NCBI GenBank assembly: GCA_020543525.1
Contig: JAHYIO010000008.1
Span: forward strand, 248,001 to 312,000
Origin: Coriolopsis trogii
Lineage: Eukaryota; Basidiomycota; Agaricomycetes; Polyporales; Polyporaceae
Direction: 5' to 3'
DNA: 64,000 bases
The notes below the pieces were generated by a model. It saw only the letters and a list, made by a program, of their open reading frames with translations, ran no database searches and was not told the DNA's origin. The position numbers and the translations under genes were made by a program. Of the stretch, positions 23,295-35,316 are shown piece by piece; position 1 is the first letter of the stretch; every line of letters begins with the position of its first letter.

Positions 23295-23888
23295 TGCTCA
23301 GACCGGGGTAAGAGTGTGGATATGGGTCGTCGCGCAGGGTTCTTGCAAGAACTCCATGGGCGGACGTTCCATGCATACGCAGTATTTATGATCTTATATA
23401 TTCAACATTTCCCCTGTGTACTCTGGAAGCGCGTGCACACGTCTGTACATACATATGTCACTGATATGGATCGAGGATCGAAAAGTGGACGCGGTAATAA
23501 GCATTGAGACGCTGAAGCTCGGATGGCCGGGCCTGCCGCTCCGTACACCCAGGACTCGGACGTTGTCTTCGTTGGCGATCTCCTCAAATCGTCTCTTTCT
23601 CCACGCTCGCCAGGGCCAATCGCTACCGACAGCGGACAGAACGTTGGCTCGCTGGCTTCGACGGCCAGGAGAGGGTCGGCCGGCAGGGATGTGAAGCACG
23701 CAGCTGGAACCGCCTCGATGACCCGATAAGTCAGGCGCCATATGCTCCCAGCTTCTTGCCCATGCAGCACACCATTTAGACCGGCCATGCCCAGGCTGCC
23801 GTCGTCGGAGCCAGTGCCTGGAGCCTCCGAACGCCATAAGACACCTCCCGACGCCTCTTCCGACTCAGTTTCCGCCCCCACCCCAACC

Positions 23889-26460
23889 ATGAGCTCCCCT
23901 AACGGCCTCATCTGCTTCACGAATTGTCTCCTGCCTCAGGAAGACGGCGCACTCGTCGAGAAGGACCTCTGGGTAGACGAGCGCCGTGGTGTCATCCTCG
24001 ACGCCCAGCGTACCTTCTTCCTCCGCAAAGAGAGACCAGCGCGGGTAATTGACCTCGGAGGGAACATCCTCAGGTGAGTGTATGCGCTCTTCTCACCAGC
24101 CGCGGCCACCCCCTCAAATTCCCCAGTCCTGGCTTCCTCGATATCCAAATCAATGGCGCCTACAACTTTGACTTTTCCGTCTATGAAGGCGACGACGAGG
24201 CCTACAGGGCCGGTCTCCGCCGTGTCGCTGAGAAAATCGTAGAGACTGGGGTCACCTCGTGAGTGCTCTTCTTGTCTGCGCCTCGGTTGTCGTGCTGAAA
24301 TCTGTCTCTGAAGGCTCCTGCCCACCATTATAGTGAGTATCCGATAGAGCCTCCAACATTTCTGTGCCCGTCTCGGTGGCTTTGCACCCCTCTCTCGTTA
24401 TCATTGGGTGCGTATCGGGGCGTTAGTTTGTTTCCTGCAGACTGGTTTCTCGGTTCGTTCATACCATGGAGAGCACGCTATCCTACTACATCCGAGTGAC
24501 CGAATCTCGGTCCAAGTGGCCCAGGTTCTATCGTTCATCGTCTCGGTACCAAACTGCCTTCGTGTGTTCCATCACGGCAGGGATTCCCGCTTTTCGGGCG
24601 GGGGGACTTTGGACGAAACGTTGAATTTCGCGGTAGGCCGTTTGTCCACCAATTCGGCGAGCTGCCGTTCCGATTCGACTTGGGAAGAATAGCCTTACCA
24701 GTCCTCCCACGTCCATCCTATACTTGGAGAAATGTGGGTGGAAAGGAAGCATTTCGGCCAGGTGAAAAGACATTCCAGTGGTGTCCAACTGGCCTTCCAC
24801 GAACTTCAACTTTTCGTCCATATCTCGCCCTCCTGAAAAGCGGGAGTCCCTGCCGTGCATCCTATCCGTCCAGCACTGTCATACTGAGTTTGTATAGAGG
24901 CGCAAACTGTGTTTGATTGTTCCTTTAAGTGTGACATCGCCGTCCTGTTTGTATGTGTTCCCCGTTCGAGGGCTGTTCTCCTATTTTCCCTTGATTCATT
25001 CCTACGCCCCCATCTATGCATGTATTGGACGCGTGCGCTAACCCTGATCTTTCGCCAGACGCAAGAACGGTCTCTCTATCCGAAGCTCCTCCACCTCCTC
25101 CGCCCATACAGCTCCGAAAAGTCCGCAACGCTTCTCGGATGGCACGCCGAAGGTCCCTTCATCCAGTTTGCCAAGCGCGGCGCCCACGAGCCCCAATTCC
25201 TTCTCGCCGCCAAGGACGAGATCAAGTCGTTTGAGGAGGTCTACGGGGCCGACAACCTCGCCGTGACGGAGGACTGGCTTATGGGCGGCGAGGGCCACGA
25301 CCAGTCTGTCGGCGTCCGCGTCGTGACCGCCGCGCCCGAGGTCGACGGCGTGCTCGCGTCCATCGAGGAGCTCACCCGACGCGGAATCGTCTTCTCGATC
25401 GGCCACAGGTGCGTATTTACTCTTAAAGAACGAGCCCTCTGCGTCGCATTGTGGTAATGACACACACTCTCCTCCAGTATCGCGTCGACAAGTTTGGCTA
25501 CGGCGGCCGTCCAGGGCGGCGCACGGCTCATCACCCACCTGTTCAACGCGATGCCGCAGCTGCACCACCGTGACCCGTCCATCATCGGCCTCCTCGGCGC
25601 CTCGCCCCACCTCTCCTCCCCGTCCTCGCCCGTATCCTCGCCCGTCTCGCCCACATTCCCGAAAGTGTCCTCCCTCCACCGCGTCCCCTCGGGCGTGAAG
25701 CGCGCAGCGGCGGCGCAGGGCCCGCAGGCGACGTCGGAGGCGTTCGACGACGTGCAGACGCCGCCGCAAACGCCCGTTCTGCGCGCACAGACGGAGCTGG
25801 AGGATCTGCACCTGACGAAGGGGAAGGTGGCGGCGATGTCGTTTGAGCGGCCGTTCTACGAGATGATCGTCGACGGCATCCACTCGCACCCCAACTCTGT
25901 CCGGGTGAGTGTCTATTTTCTTCCGCACACGGACGTTTCGGGCTGACGAAGGGCGTGTATGTGTGTGGTGCAGCTGGCGTACTCGTCGTACCCCGAGGGG
26001 TGCGTGTTGATCACGGACGCGATGAAGATCCTCGACCCGAACCTCAAGGACGGCGTGCACGAGTGGCGGGACGGGCGCAAGTTTGTCAAGTCGGGCGACA
26101 AGCTCTACCTCGAGGGCACCGACACGCTCGCCGGCAGGTACGTTCCTCTCCGCCTTCCACCCCTCGTGAACTCGCGGACACGACGCTGACTCTCGAACGA
26201 ACGAACGAACGAACGCGCGCGCGCATAACAGCGTGGTGACGCTCGACAAGTGCGTCCGGAACTTTTCGCGCTTCACGGGCTGCTCGCTCGGCGAGGCGAT
26301 CAGATGCGCGACGTACAACCCCGCGCGGTGCCTCGGGATTGAGCACCGGAAGGGCACGCTCCGCCCTGGCGCGGACGCGGACCTCGTCGTGCTTGACCGC
26401 AAAGGCAAGGTGCTCAGCACCTGGGTCGGCGGACGGGAGGTGTGGTCGAGGCCGCAGTGA
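23889..26460 (+). CDS. nagA: N-acetylglucosamine-6-phosphate deacetylase
   Basis: Removes the acetyl group from GlcNAc-6-P in the cytosol (EC 3.5.1.25), a step of chitin-derived amino-sugar catabolism. Exons: 23889-24073, 24127-24258, 24314-24332, 25059-25408, 25478-25904, 25974-26137 and 26232-26460. Amidohydrolase signatures are present: [19 protein letters not shown] (metal and catalytic region), SIGHS, HLFNAMP and the catalytic Asp in ITDAMK. The C-terminal segment [15 protein letters not shown] is also typical. A Ser/Pro-rich insertion of about 70 residues in exon 5 (between GLLGASPH and KGKVAAMSF) is disordered. In-frame ATGs at 23742 and 23787 would add up to 49 disordered residues. 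Intron 3 is 726 bp instead of the usual 50-100 and contains a foldback element. Confidence 0.93.
24573..24858. mobile_element. Foldback / MITE-like element inside deacetylase intron
   Basis: Two arms of about 80-95 bp face each other. The left arm begins cacggcagggattcccgctt at 24573. The complement of the right end, reading back from 24858, begins cacggcagggactcccgctt. Further inside, tggacgaaa, gttgaa, aggcc and ccacc match in the same order on both arms. About 130 bp of unrelated sequence separates them. No transposase is present, so this is a non-autonomous element or an inverted duplication. Target-site duplication is unclear; a 3-base cat occurs on both flanks. It lies wholly inside intron 3 of the deacetylase gene. 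Confidence 0.7.
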
Positions 26461-27210
26461 GATCCGGGATGGAAGCGTTAGGTATGGTAGGGGAGACGTG
26501 GGATGCGGATGCGTGGTTCGCTTCGTGTGTCTCGTGTATGAATAGAGGGGTTCATGTGGAGATGGCGTCACAAAGGTGTTGAGGTACGAAGATCGGTGTA
26601 CGTGCGTGTACGTGTAGTACGGCACTGGCTACGATCTGGTGGAAGTCGGGGCTGTGATAGATATGTACGTAGAAGTCAAACAGACCTGCTCGCGTTGGTT
26701 TTCAAAGCACGCAGAAGTCGTGAAACCAAAGCATATCACACTATCTCCATGTCGCCCGCAACGACATTTTAGCCTATCTCGTCATTTCGTTGGTACCAGG
26801 TTGTCGTCAGACTGGACCATTTTACCCCTCGAATCTTGTGTTGCCTGACTTCGACCTGACATGTGTCATTATGAGGTCCGTAGGATACACCATACATACG
26901 GCACGGGCTATACATGAGCGAACACGTTCGTAAACTTTCGAGTTCAAGTCCGTCACCTCTCCCCTCACCTAAAGACTACTTCCGCAACGCATGTGGTACG
27001 CCGAGCGACCCAACCCTCCAGAAAAAGACTCGTCGAGATACATGAAGCGATAAACAAACAAACAAACGGGGGAAGCTCTAAGGGATCGTACACAAGGGAG
27101 GCGGGTGCCGACCTCGCGCTATCAAAAACCAAGCGGACAACGGAAGCGGCGACACGTCGCGTCATACAAGATAAATGGAACTGCTCGGCGGGGGACTATA
27201 CATCATGCGG
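26461..27210. other. Convergent intergenic region
   Basis: About 750 bp between the 3' ends of the deacetylase gene and the NMN adenylyltransferase gene. No gene or strong repeat is visible. A short aaac run lies at about 27052-27066. Confidence 0.5.
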
Positions 27211-28739
27211 CTAGCAACTGCCGCCTCCAGACGAGGACGAGGAGGACGATGCCGCCGCCTCCTTCTCCTTCTCCTTCCCCTTCTCGCGCTCGGCAGCGAC
27301 CGCCCCCGGGGCCGCGCTCGCGCCGGGCCCATCGTCCATATACAGCCCGTGCTGCTCGATATAGTCCACGACGGGCGCGGGGAGGAGGTACCGGACGGAG
27401 AGCCCCCGGCGGAGGAAGAGCCTGACCTTGGTCGAGCTCACGTCGTTCTGCACGAGCTGGTGGATAAGGTGGATGTTGTGGCGCCAGCGGGAGAGGGAGT
27501 CGATGGCCTGGTCCATGTCCGCGCCGGCGCGCTCGATGATCAGCACGCCGTACCGGCCGAGGATGTGGTCGAGGTCGGGCTCGGACCAGACGCCTGGCTC
27601 GGACATGGTCGCGATGAGGTCTGACCCGGCGAGGAGCATGATCCGCGCGTGTTTCTTCTGCGAGCCGTCCGCGGTCGCGATCCCGCCGAGGCGGGTGTTG
27701 ATCTCGTGCTCAAAGTGGTCGAGGACGACGGCGGTGCGCTGGTACGACTGGAACGCTTCCCAGGGGTCGACCATGAGCCATGTTGAGGTCTGCTCGGCCG
27801 CGAGGTTGCACATGTTCACTCTGGAAACCAGTGGCGTGTGTGAGCAATATGGTCATGGCACTGCTGACTGCGAAGAGGAAGATGCTCCGGAAGGGGCAAA
27901 TGTCTCAGTGCGTCCGATGTGTGCAATAAGCTACAGCTCTGAGTACGCCATGCACCCTCCATAGCGGTCATGGGGCCCATGGGGGTGATAAGACTGAACA
28001 CGAGCTGAACTTGAGACGACAGGAGGACGGCATGGGGGAGTCACCCGACATGCGCGCTGCGCTTCTACTAGTCAGTGTGCTCCGTCCATAGGCAAAGGAA
28101 TGCGGTCGAATCTCTCTGGTCATGCGAGATGGGCGTCGAACGCTCATGTCCTCCCAGAATAGCCGCGAACTCCCCGGAGGTGTACCAGACCCGGTGAACA
28201 TGTGGAGCGTATGCCACAGGGGAGTCGTAGCACCGTCGTGCATGCTCTTGGGCTCTGGTCATGCACAGCGGCGAGGAAAACCACTCCTCACCACCCATAG
28301 GCCGACCGGGGATCCGGAGCCGCAAGTCGACTCACGTGACCTAGTAACACAAGCAAAGATCCCCTCGGCACCGCGATGGAGATAGACGGCAGGCGACGAC
28401 AAAGCAACCGGAAGCAGACAAATGACGAGAGAGCACGTAGAAGATGACACTGACTCACCGATGATGTGCGCTGAGAAGGCCGGGCTTCTTGTACTGGTCA
28501 GAGACCGGACTGAGGTAGCCGCCGACGATCTCCCAGTCTGTATTTTGGCGGACGTAGTCCTTGGCCATCTCGAACATGCGCAGATGGAGGTACGTGACGG
28601 GGCTAAAGGAGCCGCATGCTACGAGAACAACGGGTTCCTTCTCGGGGTTGCGCAGGACGCGGCTGAGGCGGTGTGTCGGGAAGGAGTAGTCTGGGGGGTT
28701 TGTGAAGTCTGTCGTCCGCGGGGGTGGTGACGGGTTCAT
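27211..28739 (-). CDS. NMA1: Nicotinamide/nicotinate mononucleotide adenylyltransferase
   Basis: Transfers AMP from ATP to NMN or NaMN to make NAD or deamido-NAD (EC 2.7.7.1 / 2.7.7.18). Two exons: 28739-28459 and 27820-27211, 296 residues. The nucleotidyltransferase signature CGSFSPVTYLHLRMFEMA includes the TxxHL ATP-binding motif. SAHHRVNMCNLA spans the junction, followed by WLMVDPWEAF, and the C-terminal SSTKVR matches the ISSTxxR motif. The C-terminus has a Lys/Glu-rich then Ser-rich tail. The intron is 638 bp, long for this window. No targeting peptide is evident, so a nuclear or cytosolic location is likely. Confidence 0.93.
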
Positions 28740-29909
28740 GGCTGGATGCGCGACGAGGACGCGGTGGGGCGGTGGGGGGCAGGGAGGGAGGGGGAGTACG
28801 GTGGCTGAGGCTGGGACGAGGCTGAGGAGATAAATATCATATCAGCCTGGACGGCGAGAGATTATGGAGACTCGAGTCATCCGTTCCCACGCTGCGGCAC
28901 TCGCCCTGAACGAGCCCAAGACGTTCGACGCGACCGGCTCGACGCTGCCATACACTCCTCCGTCGTTAGCCCCAACGGCGTCCGATTCGTCGTGGACAGC
29001 GAGCCGGCTGATGCTGGTAACGGACAAGACGACGCGAGGGAGAGAAGCCTTCCTCTAACGCGAGCGGTGCGTGTCTCCAGACGCCGCGGGCCACTTTGAC
29101 ATCTTCATCATGCGTGCTCTGCCTTGAGCTCCGTGTCGGGCGCGCAGTCTCGTCGTCCACGACGACCCCAGTCGCGTTATTGCGAAGGCTATGATATGCA
29201 GTCTAGGGCTTTTTGCTCACGCGCAGTAGTTCAAGCCTCTGCGTGGCCTGCGACTACCAAGATCAATTCCACGAGGAGGACCGTCCGGACATGTCCCCTA
29301 CGAAATCATGAGGCGGCCGCTCGAGGATCCGTCCTTCATTCTTCTCTGCGGTACGTGGTAGTATTCAGGGTCTCGGTTTATGGTGCCATGGACATCGCGC
29401 AACTGCTTCCCTCAAACGCGCCCGTTCCATACGGCGCAGGCGTATAAACTACCAATCGCGCGCCGGGCAGATGTAAGGTATGGTTTTCATTTTGGTGTAC
29501 GTTCTGCCGTGTCTGTTTCAGTTCACGCTTGTCGCCGCTTTCCTCCGAACGACCACAGTATCATACCCTTCTTCTGCCGCTCTCCAGGAGATATCAAACC
29601 TGCGGAAAGCGTTATCGCTTATCCCCCTCTTCTCCAGCATTGCTTGACTCCCTCTCTCAGACTTCGCGCGCTCAAGAAGCCCTGTTATGCCCCGTTCCGG
29701 GAGGATCACTGTCGTTGAGAGAGTATTGCATATATCAGCGGCCTTGCGGTATCATGATGTTCACTGTCCTCTATGGCAATATGTGGATGCGCCGCGGAGC
29801 CCGTTGGCTGCTGTCCGTATGACTCCACTGGTGGTCTATCAGCGGGCTTGCACCAGGAGTGCAGAGGTCATATAAGGAGCCAGCAGGACAGCCACTGCTA
29901 TAAAACTTC
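28740..29909. other. Intergenic region upstream of DUF6533 cluster
   Basis: About 1.2 kb between two divergently placed genes. A plus-strand frame of 64 codons at 28864 lacks recognisable content. A TATA-like ctataaaac sits at about 29898, only about 10 bases before the first ATG of the DUF6533 copy. No supported gene. Confidence 0.4.
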
Positions 29910-31711
29910 ATGTCGTCCCTCCCTCTGTCTCCTTTTGCGATTCGGAGTGCCTTCGAGTCTTTGTGAGTCGCGCTTCTCCCGTCCGTGCTGGGTTGACAAC
30001 CTGATCCAGTCAACAGGTATACGTTCGAATACTGCGGTCTTGCGCTCCTCAGTGAGTGAATGAGCGGTTGCATAAGCATCCTCGAAGCTGATGAAACCTG
30101 CAGCAATTGCGGCGTATGACTGGCTCATCTCGCTGGGTGATGAGGTAGAATTCGTTTGGGCACCGATAGGAGACGTTGGCTTTCGCTTGTGCTCTACCTC
30201 TTGGCGCGCTATGCTCCCATCGCGAACTCAATACTCTCGAATAGCACTATCGGGCCGTACTCAAATTTGGTGCGTCCTGACAACTCATAGACAGAGCGAG
30301 GGCTAATATGCTCGTGCCAGGGGTGAGCGTATGAGTCACAAGCGACGTATGCATAACGGTGTGCGTCGGATCTAACATACATACACAGGTGCCACGTCGT
30401 CAACTACGTCAGCGACTTCCTCCTGGCGTTACTTCCCTTGACCCCAGCAGGTACATCGTTGAGCCCATGATAACTGTACAGGGTCTCACCAGTCCTGAAC
30501 TGAACAGTTTTCTCCGCATTACGCGTCTATTGTCAGTCCGGAACATCATCTTCAGTAACGGCAGCCACCTTCCTGCTCTTGGTAGTGCCCGTCATAACAA
30601 ACACCGTACGTACCTTTTGGCCTGGGGCGTATAATTTCCGAGACTGATGATGGGCTTGCTTCAGTACGCCAACGTCACCTCGACCGTGCATATACTCCCT
30701 CCACCCTTTAACTGCTCATCGACCGGTATTCTCTCACCAAGGACAGATAGCATGTGAGTCACACACTCGAGCTCTCACACGTACTGAGCATGAGATCGCT
30801 GATACGATTGGATCAGACGTGAGCCCGAATCTTATCTGGATGTCCGAGCTGAATGAACTGATCTCCGGGTGGCAAGTCAGTATCACCTCGCGCGCGTGCG
30901 CCGTCGTGGCAGAGATCATCGTCCTCACCGTTACCTGGAGGCACACTTACAAGCAGTACAAACTTTGGACGTACTTCGACTGTCGTTAGTCGCTCTCCTG
31001 CGTATTGTTATACGACGGTGAGGCTCAGCGAGGTTCCAATGCTGGAATGATCTATTGATTGCCTAATTCTGCCAGGAAGTATCTACTTTGTGTACGTCCC
31101 AGATGGCTTGCGTGCGCCTCTTGGCACACCACGCTGACAATACCCTCTCCTGTACACAGGGCGATCTTCATCCTGAACGTCTTACACATCGCGCTCGTTG
31201 GAATAGCCGTGAGTTGCAGTCCCATTCCACCACGTGCGTTATGCAACCCCTCGCGCTCATCCACCACGTCTCTCTCGTTGCAGACGACGCATGGCATCAG
31301 TACGCTCACGGGCAACGCGACGAGCTACGTGGCTGTCATCGTCGACTCGTACGTGTACACTCTGCGTGAGAGTGATCGTCGTCTGACTCGGATTCGATCC
31401 CGGCCCGGACTCGAAGGTCCTCATCCATTCTCGTGGCGAAGTTCATCCTCGACCTCCGCCGGGCGGATCGCGCGCAATGTCTCTCCTCCGGCCAGACCGC
31501 CTTCAGCGAGGACTCTTCGCACACGTTTGTCGCGTCTTTTGCTGGACCGACTGGCACGCTCGTGTTCCGCGGTGGAGACCATCCACTCCGTATAGACGGG
31601 CATGGTCACGCACTCGGTTCCGGCGACGGTAGTAGCTCATGCAACCTTGACGAGATTGAGAGAGTGGCGCAGGTCGACAGTAGTCCCTCCTACTACCACG
31701 GATGGCCTTAG
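29910..31711 (+). pseudogene. DUF6533 membrane protein, paralogue A (frameshift and stop)
   Basis: Same exon plan as paralogues B and C. Exons start at 29910 (MSSLPLSPFAIRSAF), 30017-30051, 30104-30269, micro-exon 30321-30322, 30389-30450, 30508-30605, 30665-30753, micro-exon 30817-30818, then 30877 onward, ending at 31711. The DUF6533 signature YDWLISLGDEVEFVW is clear, and later exons match the helices of B and C (VFSALRVYCQSG, VLHIALVGIA, VAKFILDLRRADRAQ). Two lesions are seen. In exon 3 the frame shifts by one base between about 30166 and 30178. An in-frame TAG lies at 30987-30989, just before SLSCVLLYDG. Splice sites remain intact, so inactivation looks recent. Confidence 0.82.
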
Positions 31712-33100
31712 GGTCGGATGGAAGTCGGTAGAACGCTGTCGTACCTCTGATGCGGCTAGAGCGTGACAGGTGACGGGTGTTGACGGGTTGATTCCTGTTT
31801 GAGGCGGTGAGCCTGTTTGGCGCGATGGAGGACTGCAGTGCCAACTCACCGTTGCGGATGCGATCTTGTAGGTAGAGCTTGGCATCCACATATGTCGAAT
31901 CCACCGCTGGCAAGTCGGGCTCGTGTCATGTTGGCGAAGCATGTGAACCAGACAGGCATGACATTATGAGAACCGTAAAGACTCGCAGCGTGTTCTCGTG
32001 ACGGTGCTATGGGTCGCTCAAGAACTTTGAAGCTACTACGAGGTTGTACCACCCATGATAGTAGATTTCGTGCACAAGAGGTGTTCGACACGGCCAACGT
32101 TCCAGGCGTTGATGATATCGATGCTCCAACAACGTTTTGTGAGCCGACCGCTTCGGAACGACTGACTGGACGGCGTCATCTGAGCGTCGCCACCGTCGCT
32201 GAGTCGAAGTCCCAGACATCATGAGGAAGGGCTTCTCGGCTCAAAGAGGCACTGCCATGTTCGGCGAGTAGTCTATCTGTTAATTTCTTCATCTTCGGGG
32301 TGGTTCTTTCCGTGTTGATAGGGCATCGGTTCATACATTCTTGCAGAATCATGATATGTCGTACTCTTGATCCCGCAGACTCTGTTGACAATCGCGCCGG
32401 CAGGGAGACGCCGCGTACTAGAGGCCTGAGACTCCCTGACGACGGCGGAGGCGGCGTATTCGGCGTACATCAGGTGAGCGGGACGCCTCACCTTCCCTCA
32501 TGGTGACGTCTGCCTCCGATGCCCTCCTGAGCCTCCAAGTGCTTACGTGTCTTTGTAGGCATCGTTGCATACACTCTCTGGGGAAAGCTCCTCGCTGTAA
32601 ATTGATCAATACACACCTCACTCCAGCTATTTTCTGCTGTGGGTCCATTGCTTGCCGCAACAACTTGAACCTCCAAATTACACTGAAAGCTTACTTTCCG
32701 CGACTATTGATATCCTGTCGGCAATACTTACAATTGCCCTGGCAAGTACATCACAGCAATGATCTTCTTACCACAGTTTGGATATTATTCGCGCTATCAG
32801 GGGGACGTCTCTCCATAACTGTCACCATATAATGTCTGATGGTAGTGCCCGTCGCTGCCAGCATTGTAAGTGTACATCATGGTAGCCCCTCGGGTGTGAT
32901 GTTTACTCAGATGCCTCGACAGTGTCACTCAACCTCACGTCTACTCTAGGTCCTCGAGTCTGTAGTGGCCATACAATCACGAGCTCAGTCAATCCAGCCT
33001 CACCCCGACCCGGGAAGTCAAAAAGCGAAGTTGAACGACAGACATAGTATATCTCACGCATATCGAGCGTTCGCAACGCTGTCTGAGCTGAACTCCGCTC
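31712..33100. other. Intergenic region between DUF6533 copies A and B
   Basis: About 1.4 kb. Isolated short frames exist, for example minus-strand DSTYVDAKLYLQDRIRNG ending at a possible donor near 31850, but I could not chain them into a gene. Decayed remains of another family member are possible. Confidence 0.35.
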
Positions 33101-34819
33101 TCAGCAGGGCTGTCTCTCAATCCGTTCGTCCTCCAAGTCGGCATCCGCAGTGGATATCGAGGGACATATTGGCCCTCCAAAAGCAGCGACAAAGGCCGGC
33201 ATAGACCTTTCATCGAACCCAGCGGGCCAGCTAGCGCTGCTATTGCTAATCCGCTGCACGCTATCCGCGCGGCGGAGATCGAGCATGAACTTGGCGACAA
33301 GTACCGATGTGAAACTGTGTGATATATTCATCATCGTATCGATGAAATGAAATGCAAAGGGCACGACTCACGTGTCAACGATAATGGCGACGTAGCTCGT
33401 AACGTTGCCGGTGATCACGCTCAGTGGGCGGGTCATCTGAGAATGGGACGGACGGACAGTGACGATGAGAGTCATGGGATTATCTTTCTTGTAGATGACT
33501 CACTGCAATGGTGAGGAGCACTATGTGTGCGATATTGAGACTAGCGAGGGTGCTGCGTGGTATAATATCCGTAAATGTTGTGATGCAGGTTTGAAGCTCG
33601 TCTCTTCACATACATGAAGTAAAGACTCCCTATGGGAGTCGCCAACGTCAACACCGAGCATGACAGCATGTTCTGGCACTCTGCAGAGCTCACCGTCATA
33701 TAAGAGCACGCCAGAAAGAGTGCCCAGTCCTCGTATCTTGAAATTCTTCTGCATCTTGTATTGTTTGTATGTGGTCGTCCAGGTAATAAGGAGGGCAATC
33801 ACCTCTCCTAACAGGGTGCAGGTACGCGAGAATATAGTGACTACAGTGCCTGTGGTATCAATGCGGGGAATTGGTTTGTAGATCGTGCCATGGCCTTACA
33901 TACCTCTTGTTGACCAAAGTCAGCCAACATTGTCCTCGAGCTTGGAAGTGAACCACTCACTTGATATCTGTCAGTGGGGAAATAGATGTTGCTGAGCAAT
34001 TGAAGGGCGGCGGGAGTATCTCCACAGTCAACTTGACTGCTGCGTACTATCCTCAAAGTTGTCACGAACTTGAGCCATTGAGGAGACAAAGTCAGATACG
34101 TACGGTAGTCGTCATCGTCGGTACCATCAGCAGAAGGAATGTAGCTGCTGTCACTGACCAACGTCTTCCGGATAGAGCGTAGACTCGCAGCGCAGAGAAT
34201 GCTGGCCAGTCAAGCAGTAAGTCCCTGCCGCGCGTCGCACCTGAACCGCAGTAGTGCGCTTACCTGCTGGTCCCAACGAGATGACTGCCCAGAGGACGTC
34301 ACTTAGATATTCGACGACATGGCAACTATTGAATCGGATCCAATATGGAGTTGTATTGTGAAATTGTAGGCCATAACTCACCCCTAAAAGACAGCATGAT
34401 CGTCAAGTTATACTGCAGCATCGATTCGGAAGTGGCAAACCATACCAGGACAGAATATGGTCCTATAGTGGTGGCCGAGAGTATCGCGATGGCGACTGGC
34501 AAGTAACGCGATAATACATAAACCAGTGATGCCACAATGCGTTTTCTGTCAGTGTTCCAGATGAGGCTTATCTCATCATCCAAGGATATAAGCCAATCAT
34601 ATGCAGCGAATGCTCAGGGAGCACGCATGGCAATGAGTTGCAGGACGTGTGTCATAGATTTGGTGATGGACGTACTGAGAATCGCGAGACCGCGGTATTC
34701 GAGAATGTACCTGTCACATAAGTCAGCGTCTTGATGGTCGCTGTGGGGCAATCAAACTTTTCTCACAATGACTGAAGAGAATTTCTCGTCAAGGACGAGA
34801 TTGGGGGGGAAGCAGACAT
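33101..34819 (-). CDS. DUF6533 multi-pass membrane protein, paralogue B
   Basis: Start ATG at 34819 (MSASPPISSLTRNSLQSL), stop at 33101, about 330 residues from at least 12 exons. The N-terminal DUF6533 segment (YDWLISLDDEISLIWNTDRK) is followed by about seven hydrophobic helices, including SLVYVLSRYLPVAIAI, LSDVLWAVISLGPA, VTAATFLLLMVP, VIALLITW and LASLNIAHIVLL. The loop PPPFNCSATS has a potential N-glycosylation site. The C-terminus has the family motif VAKFMLDLRRAD and a disordered tail. In-frame joining with consensus sites requires 2-base exons at 34382-34383 and 33904-33905. Function of the family is unknown; topology suggests a plasma-membrane or endomembrane protein. No lesion found. 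Confidence 0.82.
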
Positions 34820-35316
34820 CGAATCGTATAGGTAAGGTGCATCGCATCAATTACGAGTGCGGCTTTTTATCTCGGGTTCCGGGCTCGACCGGACACGAGA
34901 AGCAGCGAACTCCGAGCGCGACGCCGCCAAAACAACGTGGTCCGCAGCGCGTCCGTAGGGCTCGAGGTGCGCTCCGAGGTGTACCGCCGTATGACACATC
35001 CACGCACCTCCGGTGAAGCAGGGAGCCTACGCACCTTCTGCGTCTGCCACGTTCTAGCGTGTCCTGACCAGTGCATCGAAAGATTCGCGCAGCCCTCAAT
35101 CTCGGTCCGCGCGGGAGACAGTCTGGAAGGGATGTATTTCGAGTAACGCGTGATGTCATTCGAGGCGCGCGCCCGAACGACGTCGCAGAGCTGTAAATAG
35201 CCCAGGAACACTCGAGCCGCACACTGAAAAACCAAGAGCGTGTAAGTACCTCAGCCTTGTGTATAGCCGGTCGAGTGATTGTCAGTCTGCTATGTAACAT
35301 ACCGGTCGAGCTTCCC
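34820..35316. other. Intergenic region between DUF6533 copies B and C
   Basis: About 500 bp holding the upstream region of copy B and the 3' side of copy C. A gagataaaaag element on the minus strand (near 34862-34872) lies about 45 bp upstream of the B start and may be its TATA box. No gene. Confidence 0.4.

Noticed and set aside
25038..26420. 460-codon minus-strand frame over the deacetylase gene
   Set aside because: It is antisense to clear amidohydrolase exons and reads Arg/Leu/His-rich low-complexity protein.
32060..32110. Plus-strand FDTANV similar to the aldo-keto reductase motif
   Set aside because: Only six residues match and the surrounding sequence has no other reductase signature; the nearby DNA resemblance to 42120-42150 is short enough to be chance.
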